Shown here: piece after piece, positions 44,064-55,299 of the stretch | How positions within the stretch are numbered: position 1 is the first letter of the stretch | Layout: each line of letters opens with the position of its first letter | Notes under the pieces: generated by a model | What the model was told of the DNA's origin: nothing | The model's input: only the letters and a program-made list of their open reading frames with translations | Database searches by the model: none | Source of the DNA: Neoceratodus forsteri | Lineage: Eukaryota; Chordata; Ceratodontiformes; Ceratodontidae | NCBI GenBank assembly: GCA_016271365.2 | Contig: CM057454.1 | Coordinates: 694,911,501-694,975,500 of the forward strand | DNA: 64,000 bases | Direction: 5' to 3' | Translations under genes and position numbers: made by a program

Positions 44064-44430
44064 ACAAAGGGAAAGTAAATAATCTGAAACAGTCATGGAG
44101 AAACATATTTGTAACACTAAATACGCATAAGGAGATTTGCATGGCCCAAAACAAAAAGGTCAGGCTTTACAACACAGAGGCCCCTCTTCACATATCTGGA
44201 AATGGGGAGGTTGGCTGACTATATCCTAGGCATTTAATGCAGTAAGCAAGCAATACTTTGCAAATTAAAGGCACTTTAATAACAAAAATTAAAATCCATT
44301 AAACAACTTGCAAAAGGATCAGAATTAATCGGTTTACCTAATGTTAATGGGGAATCAATGACAAAATGTATTTTAATGGCTCTTATTGCTAGAAGTAGTA
44401 TAAGAAATTTAAGTGTGTTTTTTTAGATGA
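44064..44430. other. Unassigned AT-rich
   Basis: Between CR1-A2 and the right subterminal repeats of the block. Nothing recognised. Confidence 0.3.
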
Positions 44431-44661
44431 GATTTGCACCAGTTTAGTTGCTATACACGTGGCAAGCATGCATCATGTGAACCTGATGTGATTTTTAAAT
44501 GATGTTCACACCAGCTTAACTGCTGCACTCATGTCAAGCATGCAACATGTGAACCTAATTTGCTTTTTAGACCTGGTTTTCTTAGGTTCTGTTTGTGTAT
44601 GTGAACCACATGAAAAATTGCACAATTAATCATGTGGCATGCATTCTGCATGTACACAGCA

Positions 44662-47600
44662 CCTTATATTTCTGCAAGGGATTCTTAGAAAGATATTAGC
44701 TTAATAGAAAGATTATGAGAATAACACTCTAAGACAGTGGTGTCTGTACAATGAGAACCAGTTTATTAAAACATGGGAACATTTTATGGAAGGCAGAATC
44801 TTTACAGTAAGAATGAGCTTCATCTCAACAGAACTAGTAGTATAGCACTGAATAATTTCCTGAACAAATCCATTAATAAACATTTAAACTAATACACTTG
44901 AGGAAGGGTTATCAGGAAAAGATGGCAATAAAACCTGAACTAAATCCCCTAAAAACAGCTAAACACATCATCTCAGAATATAATTAAATAAACCTTTTAT
45001 TTTTGAATGCAAGGAGTGTAATAAACAAAATGGATGAATTAAAAATAATCATGAATAGGAGCATATTAATGTGTGTGCAGTCATGTAAACATAGCTCACA
45101 AATGGTGAATGGTTGGTTGATATTCCAGGTTATCAAATGTTTTACAAAAACAGACTTAACAAAAGGGTAAATGGAGTAGCTCTCTTTGCTTCTGACTGTA
45201 TTAAGGCTCATGAAATCAGTAGCATTTATTCTGTATAAGAACAATGTGAGAATTTATGGGTAGAACTGCAATTAAGCAATACAAAATGAACAACTAGAAT
45301 TTGTTATTGACCTCCAAATCAGAATGCTGAAGAACATGCAAAATTCCTAGACTCAACTGAACAAATGGAAGTTAAGGAACATTATACGCTTGCAGGGGAT
45401 TTTAATTACTCAGCAATTGATTGGGTTAACTGTACTGAGGAAACAGACCAAGAAAGGAATTATTCTGAAATAATTTCTGGGAAAAACATGGAACAAATTG
45501 TAATGAAACCTATAAGGTGACACAAAATCCTAGACCTCATGTGTATGAAATTCAGAGATGAAATAAAAAGTCTAGACATTCTCAAACCATTGGCTGACAA
45601 TGATCATAACATGAATAAAATCAAATTTCAAATTCCAATACAAAACATATGGTGGAACAACAATATTGAAATGCTATAATAAAGCATATTATGACAGAAT
45701 GAGAACATGACTAAGAGAATGGGATTGGAAAAATGATCTTACTGATAATAATTTAGATGAAATATGGGCAAAAACAGAATAGAGCACTACACTAACCAGT
45801 TTGTACCCAAAGTTAAAAAAAAAAATTACACAGTTAAAAGAATACCTAAAATGGTTCTCAAGAAGGATTAAGACATACATAAAGACAAAATGAAGAGCCA
45901 GCAGGAAATATAAAGAAAACCCAAGTGAAGAAAACTGGAGTGATTATAAAATCAAAGCAACCATCTGTAAAAAAATGATTAAACAAACCAAAGTCAAACA
46001 GGACTATAACATGGCCACACTGATGTGAGTCAATAAAAAGAATTTTATAATTACATTGGAGGACGAAAGGGAGGACAGAATATTGCAGGACAAATAAAAG
46101 AGGGTGACTGTATTATTATGGATGAACAGTTAATAGTTAATACATTTAATAACTACTTTGTCAGTGCCTTTCAAGCTAAGAACAAACATATTAATCCAAA
46201 TGATAAAGAATTCATTTTACATCAGGAAATACCAGATATTACAATTAAGGAGGTTAATAATAGACTATTAAATTAAAGGTAAATAAGTCATCTGGACCAA
46301 ATGAGGTTCATCCCAGACTACTGAAGGAGCTGGCAGGCACAATCGATGGGTCACACTGTATAATGTTGTTTAACACCTCGCAAGAGAGAAGACCAGTTAG
46401 TGATTGGAAACTGGCCAATGTGACCCCAATATTTAAAAGGAGACAGGTCTAATGTTTAATTATTGCCCAATTGGCAATAAGCTTAAAATCAGTAATAGGA
46501 AAAATAATGGAAGTAATTATACAAGACATCAGAAAGTACAGGACTCATAGATATAACACAGCATGGGTTTTCAAGAGGCAGGTCATGTCTCACAAACTTA
46601 ATGCAATTTTTTAAAAGTGTAAGTGCAGCTCTTGATAAGGGATTACCAGTTGATGTATTATAGCAAGGCATTTCACTCTGTGTCTCAGACAGAACTTATT
46701 AAACAACTCATTCAAATTAAATTTCCTAGTAGAATAGTTTCATGGATTGAGGCTTGGTTAGATGACAGGCTACATAGAGTGTGTGTCAGGGATCATGTTT
46801 CTGAGTGGGCTGAAGTGACTAGTGGGGTGCCCCAGGGCTCTGTACTGGGTACAGTATTGTTTAACATCCTAGTATCAACTATGCAAGTATTTAGAAATTC
46901 TTGGGTTCTAAATACGCTGATGATTCCAAAATAGGAGCAATCATTGAGAATGAGCAGGTGGCTAGATCTCTACAACAAGAAATGGAACAACTAAGTATGT
47001 GGGCAAAAACCATAGTTTAGAATTGAATGTAGAAAAATGCAAGGTAATGCATTTTGGGAGAAACAACTAATTGCCAAATATAAAATGAACAATAAATGCT
47101 TGCAGACATCAGAGATAGAAAAAGATTTAGTGATATACATATCCAATAGCCTGACATTTGACAATTATGTCAGAGAAATGGTGCAGAAATGCAATAGGCA
47201 AATAGGATGTATAATGAAATATATTAAGAGTAGAGACAAAGAAGTAATAATCCCACTCTAGTCATCCTTGATTAGACCTCATCTAGAATACTGAACCCCT
47301 TTAATTTCATTTTAAAGCATGACAAATAATAAATTAATTAAAGATGCACAGAGAAGAATAACTAAAAAGGTCAAAAATTTGAAAGACGTGCCATATAATA
47401 AAAGGTTAAATGATCTGGCCTCTATTCACTAAATTAAGGAAATAAGATGTGACATGTGCTATGTATTGGCGTAATCCATAAAGAAAGTTTAAGGATCACC
47501 ACAAGGTTAACTATGGAAAACTAATAAACAAACCAGATCGCATAGGAACCAATTAAAAGGAGAAACATCGAGAATGCAGAAAACAACCCACTGGTTTAGT

Positions 47601-47791
47601 AAGAGAGTGGTCAGTGTTTGGAACTGTTTGCCTGTAGTGGTGGAAAGCACAACAATGAACCAGTTTAAGAAAGTTGTGTTACTTATATGGGACCAGACCG
47701 AGTCATAGAGTACCACTGATATGTGGCAAATCATGTAGTCTCATGCAAGCAGACTTGTAAATAACTATGAAATGATGTAACCATTCCAAGC
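44662..47791 (+). mobile_element. CR1-like LINE, copy D, 3' part (end of ORF1, ORF2, tail)
   Basis: Continues CR1-D after the 6.5-kb interruption. ORF1 block V reads NELHLNRTSS near 44,812-44,840, then FLNKSINKHLN, the same ending as CR1-B (YIDKHLN). ORF2 follows. The 3' end lies near 47,791 before the second ACCATTTG. Confidence 0.78.
44980..47700 (+). pseudogene. CR1-D ORF2 remnant: endonuclease and reverse transcriptase
   Basis: Heavily decayed. The endonuclease start FLNARSVINKMDEL lies near 45,003. Reverse transcriptase motifs: TQHGFSRGRSCLTNLMQFF (46,557-46,613), a degraded SKAFHSV (46,663-46,683), TSGVPQGSVLGTVLFN (46,818-46,865), YADDSKIG (46,914-46,937) and VMHFGRNN-like sequence near 47,045. 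RPHLEY occurs near 47,277. Y-A-D-D is still encoded. Composition is far more AT-rich than the other CR1 copies, which marks a separate subfamily. Confidence 0.82.
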
Positions 47792-47892
47792 ACCATTTGG
47801 CCAGAGGAAACATAGGGGGTGGGTACATGGGTATAGGAGTACTAAGTGTTTAAGTATTCAACTATGATGTTGCAGGGAAACTAAGTACCAAG

Positions 47893-48120
47893 TATTCAGC
47901 TGTGACATTACAGGACAGCTTGCTGGCAATTTTGACAATGGCAAATTTCCTTGAAGTACTTGCTGGCCAAAGTCTTAAATACTTTTAAAGACACAAGATC
48001 AAATAGTATTCAACTGTGACATTGCGGGACAGATTGCTAGCCATTATGACAATGGCAAATTTCCTTGAAAATTTGCTGGACCAGAGTCTTAAATACTTTT
48101 AAAGAGACAAAGTCAGATAG
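47893..48120. repeat. 114-bp tandem duplication at the end of L2-F ORF2
   Basis: Landmark TATTCAGCTGTGACATT at 47,893 and TATTCAACTGTGACATT at 48,007. Each is followed by GACAATGGCAAATTTCCTTG and AGTCTTAAATACTTTTAAAG. A third partial start lies at 47,853. It repeats the last codons of ORF2 and the start of the 3' UTR. Confidence 0.85.
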
Positions 48121-50637
48121 TCTAAGCATAGACTGGATGTTATTCCACCGTGAAAGGATAGAAAAGCTAACTGCCCCTCTACCTTGTGACGTGTGTACTC
48201 TGGCAACATCTAGTAGGATATAGTCGTACTTTCTTAACGAATAAGTACTGTGTGACCTACAGTATGAATGAGTGAAGAGATGCATAGTTAGAGTTTGTGC
48301 CACAAAATTTTCAGGGTCCATGTGCCAATATGGAGCACCAGTCTTGTGGCGAGAGATGTCCATGCTACTGACTGATAGAGGTTACAATGGTGTATCCTGA
48401 AAGGTGCATTTGTTATAAACTGTAAGGCACAGTGAAAAAGTATGTCAAGTCTGTGCAAGTTAGTAGCTGTGCTACAGTTGTATATGATGTCCCCATAGTC
48501 TAGTAGTTGAAGAAAGGTGGCTTGTACCAGTCTACATCTTATGTCTGCCAGAAAGTGTTTTGTTCCTAACAAATGCTAGTTTGCTGTCAAGTTTGATTCC
48601 CAAATATCTAAATTTATCCCAGCCTCCAATGAATCTCAGGATAGTTGTAATGGGTGCTGGTGCCATCGGGTTACTCAGGGTTACTAAGGCATTGAGAGGA
48701 GTAAAATACATCACTTTGTTTTCTTTGAATTCAGCAATAATTTGGAGCTGATTATATGGTGCTGCAGTTGATTAAAGTCTGATTGCAACTCAGCACATAC
48801 TTCATTCATAGTTGCTTTGGATGTGTACAACATGGTATGATCTGTAAAAATATGTAACTTAGATTTGTGGATGTTGTTATCCAGGGAGTTAATATAAATA
48901 GAGTAGGGGTCCTAGGATGGACCTTTTGGGTACTTCTGTACTGACTGGCAAGGGGCCAGAGAGGAGCCCATCAGCTTTAATGTGTTGCAATCTACTTTTA
49001 AGGTAGCTGGAAAACCAGTTTACAAAGGAGCTGTTCATACCTGTATTCCTAAGGCACTGAAGAAGGAGATTGTAATCAACAGTGTTGAATGCCTTGCTTA
49101 AATCTAGAAAGACGGCATCCGTGGACTGCTTGGCATCTAGGGCAGCGAACCAGTCATTAGAGACTTTGGTCAGAGCTGAGACAGTACTGTGGTTCTGTAT
49201 GAACCCAGATTGCAATGGGTTAACTATTAAAATTTCCAGGAACACCTTTAAGTCATTAACAATTTTTCAAGATGTTAGGACACAACTGGTAGCATAGATA
49301 TGGGTCTGTAATTATTGGGATCATATGGGTCACCTGACTTAAGCAGCAATAAAAGGCTGTTTTCCAGCATGAGGAACTGTGGCAGCAGATATTGACTGAT
49401 TAAAGATCAGAATTGGCACAGTCAGCAGGTGACTCCTAGTTTTTAGGAATATGGAGTCATTCCCATCAACACCAGCACTCTTTTTAGTGTCTAGCTTATT
49501 TAACTGATCTTCAACTTGTTTATAGGTTGCTGGAGAAAGCCGGAAGGAATCTTGAGGCCTCAGGCCCTAGGGAGCATCTGTTGGTGTGGGGCAACCAACC
49601 AGCCTAATGTCCGGGGAAGAGTCAAATGCAAAGCCTGCTGTGACAAAGTGGGCATTCAATTTCTCCAGGATAGTGCCTGGGTTGGAAGTCTCTATACCAT
49701 CCATTGTAATTTTTACGTGACTGGAAAGGGGTGTTTTATTGCCTTCTACTGATTTGTCTGCCATATTTTGGATGGATTACCTTTAGAGTCCTCCAGTGTT
49801 TCTACATAATAATTGGCTTTGGCTGATATAATGAGCTTAACACATGCATTTCTTGAAGATCTGAATGCCTGCCGATGAGCAGGGGATTTGATATGTTTTG
49901 CCCTTGCCCATAATTTATCATGGTGGGTAATGGCAGTTTTCAGCTCTGAAGTAAACCAGGGGTGTGTAACCTTTCTTACCCAGCACCTTATCAATAGAGC
50001 ATGTTTATTGGCTAGTATTGACAGGTTTGCATTCAGAATATCAAAGCTTTCATCCACTGAGGTGGCTAGATATAGACTTTGACAGTTTACACACTGAGGT
50101 CAGATAAGTAACTGTCAATGTTAAATTTTCAGAAACTTCATCTTGTAACAGATTTGGAGCAGTGAGAAAGCTTTTCTTGGATACAAGTACGGATGACAAT
50201 ATTATGGTCATTTAAATCTTTATGAAAGCATGCTGTGCAAGAGATTTTGTGGGGATAGTTTGTAAGGATAACATCAAGAATGGTGCTGTTATCCTGTTAT
50301 CCTCGCTAATCCTGTTTGGCTTAATAAGCTGCATGACACTGAGTTAATAGCATAAATCCTTCAGCAAATTTGCCTAGGCATAAACCAATCTAGATTCAGA
50401 TCACCAAGCATAATAGTTTCATCAGTGTTGGCTATAATAAAATCCCTAATGGTTGATAAAAGTTCAGTGTCCCCTGATGGTGGCTTGTAGCATCCCATGA
50501 TATTGAAAGCCTCAGAGGAGGCTAGCAGGATCTTTAGTGACACAAGTTCAAACTCCTTGGGCTTGGATAATGAAAGGGTTTCAGTGGCATTAAGTTTATA
50601 ATTTACATAAATAACTACCCCCGTTGGTCTGTCCATT
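48037..50637 (-). pseudogene. L2-F ORF2 remnant: endonuclease and reverse transcriptase
   Basis: Endonuclease: GVVIYVNYKLNATETLSL (50,565-50,620), NIMGCYKPPSGDTEL (50,460-50,505), TIMLGDLNLDWF (50,385-50,420). A linker with HPWFTSELKTAITHHDKLW follows (49,905-49,962). Reverse transcriptase: LQSGFIQNHSTVSALTKVSN (49,155-49,215), FLDLSKAFNTVDYNLLL (49,055-49,110), VPKRSILGPLLY (48,890-48,930) and HIFTDHTMLYTSK (48,815-48,853). The active-site tetrad reads T-D-H rather than A-D-D, so a catalytic Asp is lost. The C-terminal part, 48,037-48,363, ends VFKTLVQQIFKEI. Confidence 0.85.
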
Positions 50638-51170
50638 GACTGACTGAAAGAGGTGCTGGATCTACCACCTGCTATGAACAGCAGGATCATATGAGCCCAC
50701 TGGGCCCTTTTGCCAAAGCCAATGGACCTGGGAGAGCATCCAAGACCAATCCTCATGAAGTTTGCCAGTTACCAAACCAAGGAGGAGGTCCTCAGGAGGG
50801 CATGGCAAAAGAAAGAAATCAAATACAATGGAGCCAGATTATACTTCAATGAAGACTATCCTGTGGATGTAGTTAAAAAATAACTTCAATACCTTCCATT
50901 GATTAAGGTACTCAAAGCCAAACAAATAACATTTCAAACTACCTACCCAGGCAAGATGAACATTTTCTGGAGGAGGGTACCCAAACATATGCCACAACAG
51001 AAGGGGCTCATCCCTCATGCAAGAACACTGCATTATTTTAGAGGAGGGCTCTAATGCTCCTCCTAAGGTGCAGAGATAACAGACCAGCAAATTGAACACA
51101 GTCAGGAGGCAACAAATGAAGGTAGCAGAGCAATGATCAGCAGTTTCCACAATGTGAGATATTAGGGTGT
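50638..51170 (+). pseudogene. L1-C ORF1, C-terminal half (RNA-binding region)
   Basis: Resumes the ORF1 cut at 35,867: the GACTG at 50,638-50,642 repeats the one at 35,863-35,867. The next codons read LKEVLDLPPAMNSRII (50,644-50,691), then LLPKPMDLGEHPRPILMKFA (50,707-50,766), SYQTKEEVLRRAWQKKEI (50,767-50,820) and LYFNEDYPVDVVKK (50,839-50,880). This is the RRM/C-terminal RNA-binding part of L1 ORF1. Stops occur at 50,641 (TGA where TGG is expected), 50,692 and 50,881. No ORF2 was recognised after 51,170. Confidence 0.8.
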
Positions 51171-52940
51171 ACTCCAAATAGTTTGGACAACCAGCAGCAA
51201 GTGTGACACAATGCAGTCCTGATTCCTGTGATCCAATGCTTACAGCAGATTAGCATCAGACTCCCTGAAAGCCACAAGAACTCTGCAACACCTCTCCTAA
51301 ACCCTACAAATTACCTGCAACTCGGTCAACATTCTCTGCACTCTCTCACAACAAACAACACTGAAAACTGTAAGTAATCTTATTCTTCTCCTTGTGTTCC
51401 CCTGGACAGACTATTTTGCACATATGGTTAAATCAGGCCCCAACACCCTTCCTTAGTCTTGCAGCTTGGAGCAGCTTACTGCCAAACCATGAGGAACAGT
51501 CAAGGTGCCATATCTGTAAAGTCTATTTGGTGGAGGGTATAAGATGGTGGTGACTCCTTTTCCTCAGATGTCTGACCTGGGACAGTGTACTCAGACACAC
51601 CTATTTTTCTGCAGAAGTCCATTACACCCCCATCCCAGTTATAAGAGACTTATCATTTGAATGTTCGGCTGAGGGGACATTGATATCTCTGACCGGAGTT
51701 AAGAACTCATTGTCACTCAGCTGAGCTGCCTGCCTGTAGCTGCCTACCATTGACATTATGGAGTGAGCCACCCACTTTACACACCCTGTTACATAATGAG
51801 TAAAAGACTCAAAATGGCATTGGTTCTGCCTTGACCAGTGGGTCTTAATTGAAATGCTCACATTGGCCAGATGGGCTGGAGCATGAAACTAGAGGGATGA
51901 GTGCAAGGGTGGATGTTTAAACTATTTAAGAGAAATGGTCCAAAACTATATTAAATATGCTTGGCTGTAAGTTATATTGACATAAAGTATGCTTTCTTTA
52001 ATATTTGGCATCCTAAAGGCAGGGAAAGGTATAAAATAAAAAGAGGATAAAGTGAAAATCTCCTCCAATAAGGAAAGCTCAAGCATCGGGACAAAAGAAC
52101 ACCCTGAGGCTAAAGGAATGCTGGGGGCAAGCTTTGCTGAGCCTTCATAAGTGCTTTGTACCATATGCATTTATGCAAAATCAAAGCTACAGGGTTGAAA
52201 TATAACATCCTGCAGTCCTGGATTCCCCAGTCCTCCTTAAGCTACTGCTGCTGATAGTCCAGACAATCCAGTGTTTACTTCTATTAGAAGTATTTATATT
52301 TCCATTATCACATGTATAGGGTTTGATCACAGCCTTGCTTCACAATTTGCCAAAAACAATATAGCAATTTTTGACTGAAACAGCACACATAATGTGACAG
52401 AGTACATGGTACAGTATAACAGATTAAGTGTAAGCAGTAAGCCTGGCTCTGGCAGATCATATGCTCACATAAAGTGTGTAGGAGCATTGCATTTCTGAGA
52501 TGCAGGCACCCTATTAGTGATGACCAACCAACATTATAAATCATTCAAAAATTGAATATAGCATGACAAATAGCAAAGGAAAATAAACACGCAGAATCCC
52601 TATGCCCTTAGTCAGTTGACTTTATGCTGATGTACTGCTGGTTTAGTAATCTGGTTGGTGTGAGCATGTTATGCAATCTGTAAGGGGAGGAGCTCTGTGG
52701 CTTTTCAAAAAGGATGCAACAGTTTTGCTTATGAGCTCAGTGTGGGCTCTGCAAGGGCTCAATAGTTTTCTCACTGTTAGTGACTGGCAGCTCTCTCTCA
52801 GAAGTTTTATGCCTTCCACCCAGACCAAACATTAGATGGAGGGAGGCTCTTACGATACTGGTTCATGGGGAATCATTGGAAACATCTCCCCCTGCAGGAG
52901 TCTCCTATCTTTACTCCAAGTAGAATCAACTTGGGGAAGA
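51171..52940. other. Unassigned; possible very old L1 remnant on minus strand
   Basis: Short minus-strand frames (51,622-51,861 and 51,946-52,170) look protein-like but match nothing I can name with confidence. The phrase FRMPNIKESIL is reminiscent of the segment after the L1 reverse transcriptase. No conserved catalytic motif is visible. Confidence 0.25.
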
Positions 52941-53085
52941 TACTTCAACATCAAACCGGGGGTGGGGGGCAAGTCCCTTGAATAGTTGCAGAAATTGTGG
53001 GGGGAGGAAGAAGGCGTACTACTGAAAGAAGGCTATACTTTCTGTTTACTTTATTCTCATTAGGCCTTACTGGTTGAGTGCGCCA

Positions 53086-54700
53086 CCCATCTTGCCTGCC
53101 TCTCCTTCTTCCAAAAGCTGCTACCAAACTTCTGCTCAGGACCTCAGCCTGTGACCGGGTGGGAGCTCTCCTGTGATGGTATGACTTGGTGCTTCTCTCT
53201 GGCTGCTGCCCATCTTGCCTGCCTCTTCTTATTTCCAAAGTGCCAACAAACTTCTGCTCAGGACCCTCAGCACGTGACCAGGTGGGAGCAATACTGTGAT
53301 GGTGCAGCTCAGCGCTTCTCTGGCCACCACCCATCTCACCTGCCTCTCTGTCTTCCTGAAGCTGCTGCCAAACTTCTGCTCAGGTACAGACTGTTTCTCC
53401 TCCAGGCTCCAACTTCAAACATGGTGCCTTCAAGCCAGAGTGTCGCGATTGGACTATCTTTGAATTGGCTGCTCCTGATTTGTGGGTGCTGTGTGCTCAA
53501 CCATTTGGATTACTGGCCTTGGATCCTGGCTCTGGTAGCTCTCTTCCAGAGGCTTACTGTGCAGCTTTTGTCCTGTGCTCAGGCTCACTGTTCCCGGGGA
53601 GAGTGAGCACTATCTGGGGAAGATTTTCAGCTGATATTATTGTCCTGTTAGTATTTGGCTGCTGATATTATAACTTGTTCATTTTTACTAATGCAATTTT
53701 ATTTGTCTGTTCTTTTAATTTCTTGGTGCTCCATTCTATAGATTATTGCATTGTTCCTTTTACAGTTTAGTGCAGCATGGCTAAATTCCATATTTGCTAA
53801 TTGTTTCATTGAACCCGTTTGTTATCTGCTAGACTGCTCTGCCTACCCTATCATATTTCCCAAATGATTCTTTACTTCTTCGTGTACTCTCTACTAGTCT
53901 CAATACTCTGGTAACTCTTTGCCCTGGCCATCCACCATGGATAGTCTCCTCATGCCTTCCTCTCTCTCTTTCCTCAGTATTCCTTCTTTTATTCCCTGCC
54001 TCTGCTCGGAAACCATCCCACTCCTCTCTGTCTTACTGATCACAGCTCCTCTCTGTCCTACTGATTATAGCTCTTTTTTGCATATTTCTAGACATCTGTT
54101 TTTCTTCCATAGAATTCTACCTTGTGCCTTCCCTCGCCAATAATAGCAATTTAGCATCTCAATTTAGTGATTCCTGCCTTTTTCAATCCTTCTCCTGCCC
54201 CACCCACCATTTGTGACCTTGGTGCCTCGTTCACTCCCCCCCCCCATTGTCCCTCCCTGTCTCTGTTCTGTAAGCTCCTACTTTGCCTGAGCCTGATTAT
54301 TTAACTTCTTTTTCTGTTTCTCCCCATAGGACCCTCAGCCCATGACCAGGCGGGAGCTCTCATGTGACTGTGTGGCTTGGTGCTCTCTCTGGCTGCCACC
54401 CATCTTGCCTGCCTCTCCTTCTTCCAAAGCTGCCATAAGAGCTTCTGCTCAGGTACAGACCATTTGTCCTCCAGCTCAACTAAGCGACAGCACCTTCAAG
54501 CTGGAGTGTTGCGGTTGGACTGTCTTTGAAGCGGCCACTCCTGATTGGTTGGTGCTGTGTGCTTGACCAATTGGATTACTGGCCTTGGATCCCAGGTTTG
54601 GTAGCTTTCTTCCCTAGGCTTGCTGTGCGGCTTTTGCCCTGCGCTCAGGCTCAGTGTTCCTGGAGAGAGTGAGCACTATCTGGGAAAGATTTTCAGCCCT
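53086..54700 (+). promoter_or_regulatory. Promoter-like tandem monomers in L2-E leader
   Basis: Three adjacent monomers start CCCATCTTGCCTGCC or variants at 53,086, 53,209 and 53,330 (spacing 123 and 121 bp). A fourth is at 54,399, preceded by the monomer end (54,331). After the last monomer in each cluster the same longer unit follows, from GGTACAGAC to AAGATTTTCAGC (53,385-53,632 and 54,454-54,698). It includes CCAAT-type ATTGG sites (ACCAATTGGATTACTGG). Clustered monomers ahead of a LINE ORF resemble the promoter monomers known from rodent L1. Promoter activity is inferred only. Confidence 0.65.
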
Positions 54701-55241
54701 CCCACCCTCAGCCTCAGCCTCTATTAAATACAGTTAAGGCACACCCCTTGTGCTACTCTACTTTCCTATTGGCTACATTACATTAAACAACTCCTTAAGG
54801 CTTACTGTACCCTGCCTTTTAACTATCTCAGGAATTAACTGAAGTTCTCTGTTCTCTCTTTCCTGTGGTGGCATAATGTCACTACTGGCATTTAGATTGC
54901 AGCTCTCACTGTTCAGCTGTATACTGTTTCTTTGTAACATTAATCTCATGCAGGACCCCACCATAGACAAACAGGCTCAGACTGCTGCTTTCAGCACCTT
55001 TATCCTATGTCATTACTCATCCCTCTCTAGCACAAATTGTCAGACAAGTATAGCATCTTCTGCAAAGACCATCCAACCTCTTCAGGAACCCCGCCCACCA
55101 TCTTACATTTGCCATCAGAGCCCTCCTTCTTGTATCCCCTATCACTGGTCATCAAATCATCTCTAAATAGTATCCCTCCATCTCATTCACAACTAAAAGA
55201 GAAAGGTGTGCTCCTCAAATTACTACTCAACTCCTTAAAAC

Positions 55242-55294
55242 AACTTTTCTTTCTGTTAATATGCTCTGGTAACATTGAACTGAACCCATGATCC
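55242..55294 (+). other. 2A-like motif (eroded) ahead of L2-E endonuclease
   Basis: Read directly: FFLLICSGNIELNP, followed by a TGA codon (55,289-55,291) and then TCC. The 2A-like core known from APE-type LINEs ends N-P-G-P; here the Gly codon has become a stop and the next codon Ser. The hydrophobic run before it and the endonuclease start soon after fit the family arrangement. Confidence 0.7.
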
Positions 55295-55299
55295 TTTCA

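Larger units (their letters stand above)
38113..44661. mobile_element. 6.5-kb block interrupting CR1-D, with possible terminal inverted repeats
   Basis: Everything between the two halves of the CR1-D esterase domain. Its edges read TGCTGTGCACAT (38,113-38,124) and TGTACACAGCA (44,651-44,661), inverted with one mismatch. Both ends carry GCATGCAT-rich subterminal repeats: about 70 bp at 38,130-38,275 and about 78 bp at 44,440-44,650. This suggests a DNA transposon later filled by other elements. No transposase gene and no clear target duplication were found, so the type is uncertain. Confidence 0.45.
47800..50637 (-). mobile_element. L2-type LINE, copy F, ORF2 part (5'-truncated)
   Basis: Minus-strand L2-type LINE body running from the 3' UTR (47.8 kb) to a 5' truncation at 50,637, where it abuts L1-C ORF1. 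With the piece at 35.87-36.19 kb it forms a single insertion in the L1. A GACTG sequence on both sides is the likely short target duplication. Confidence 0.82.
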
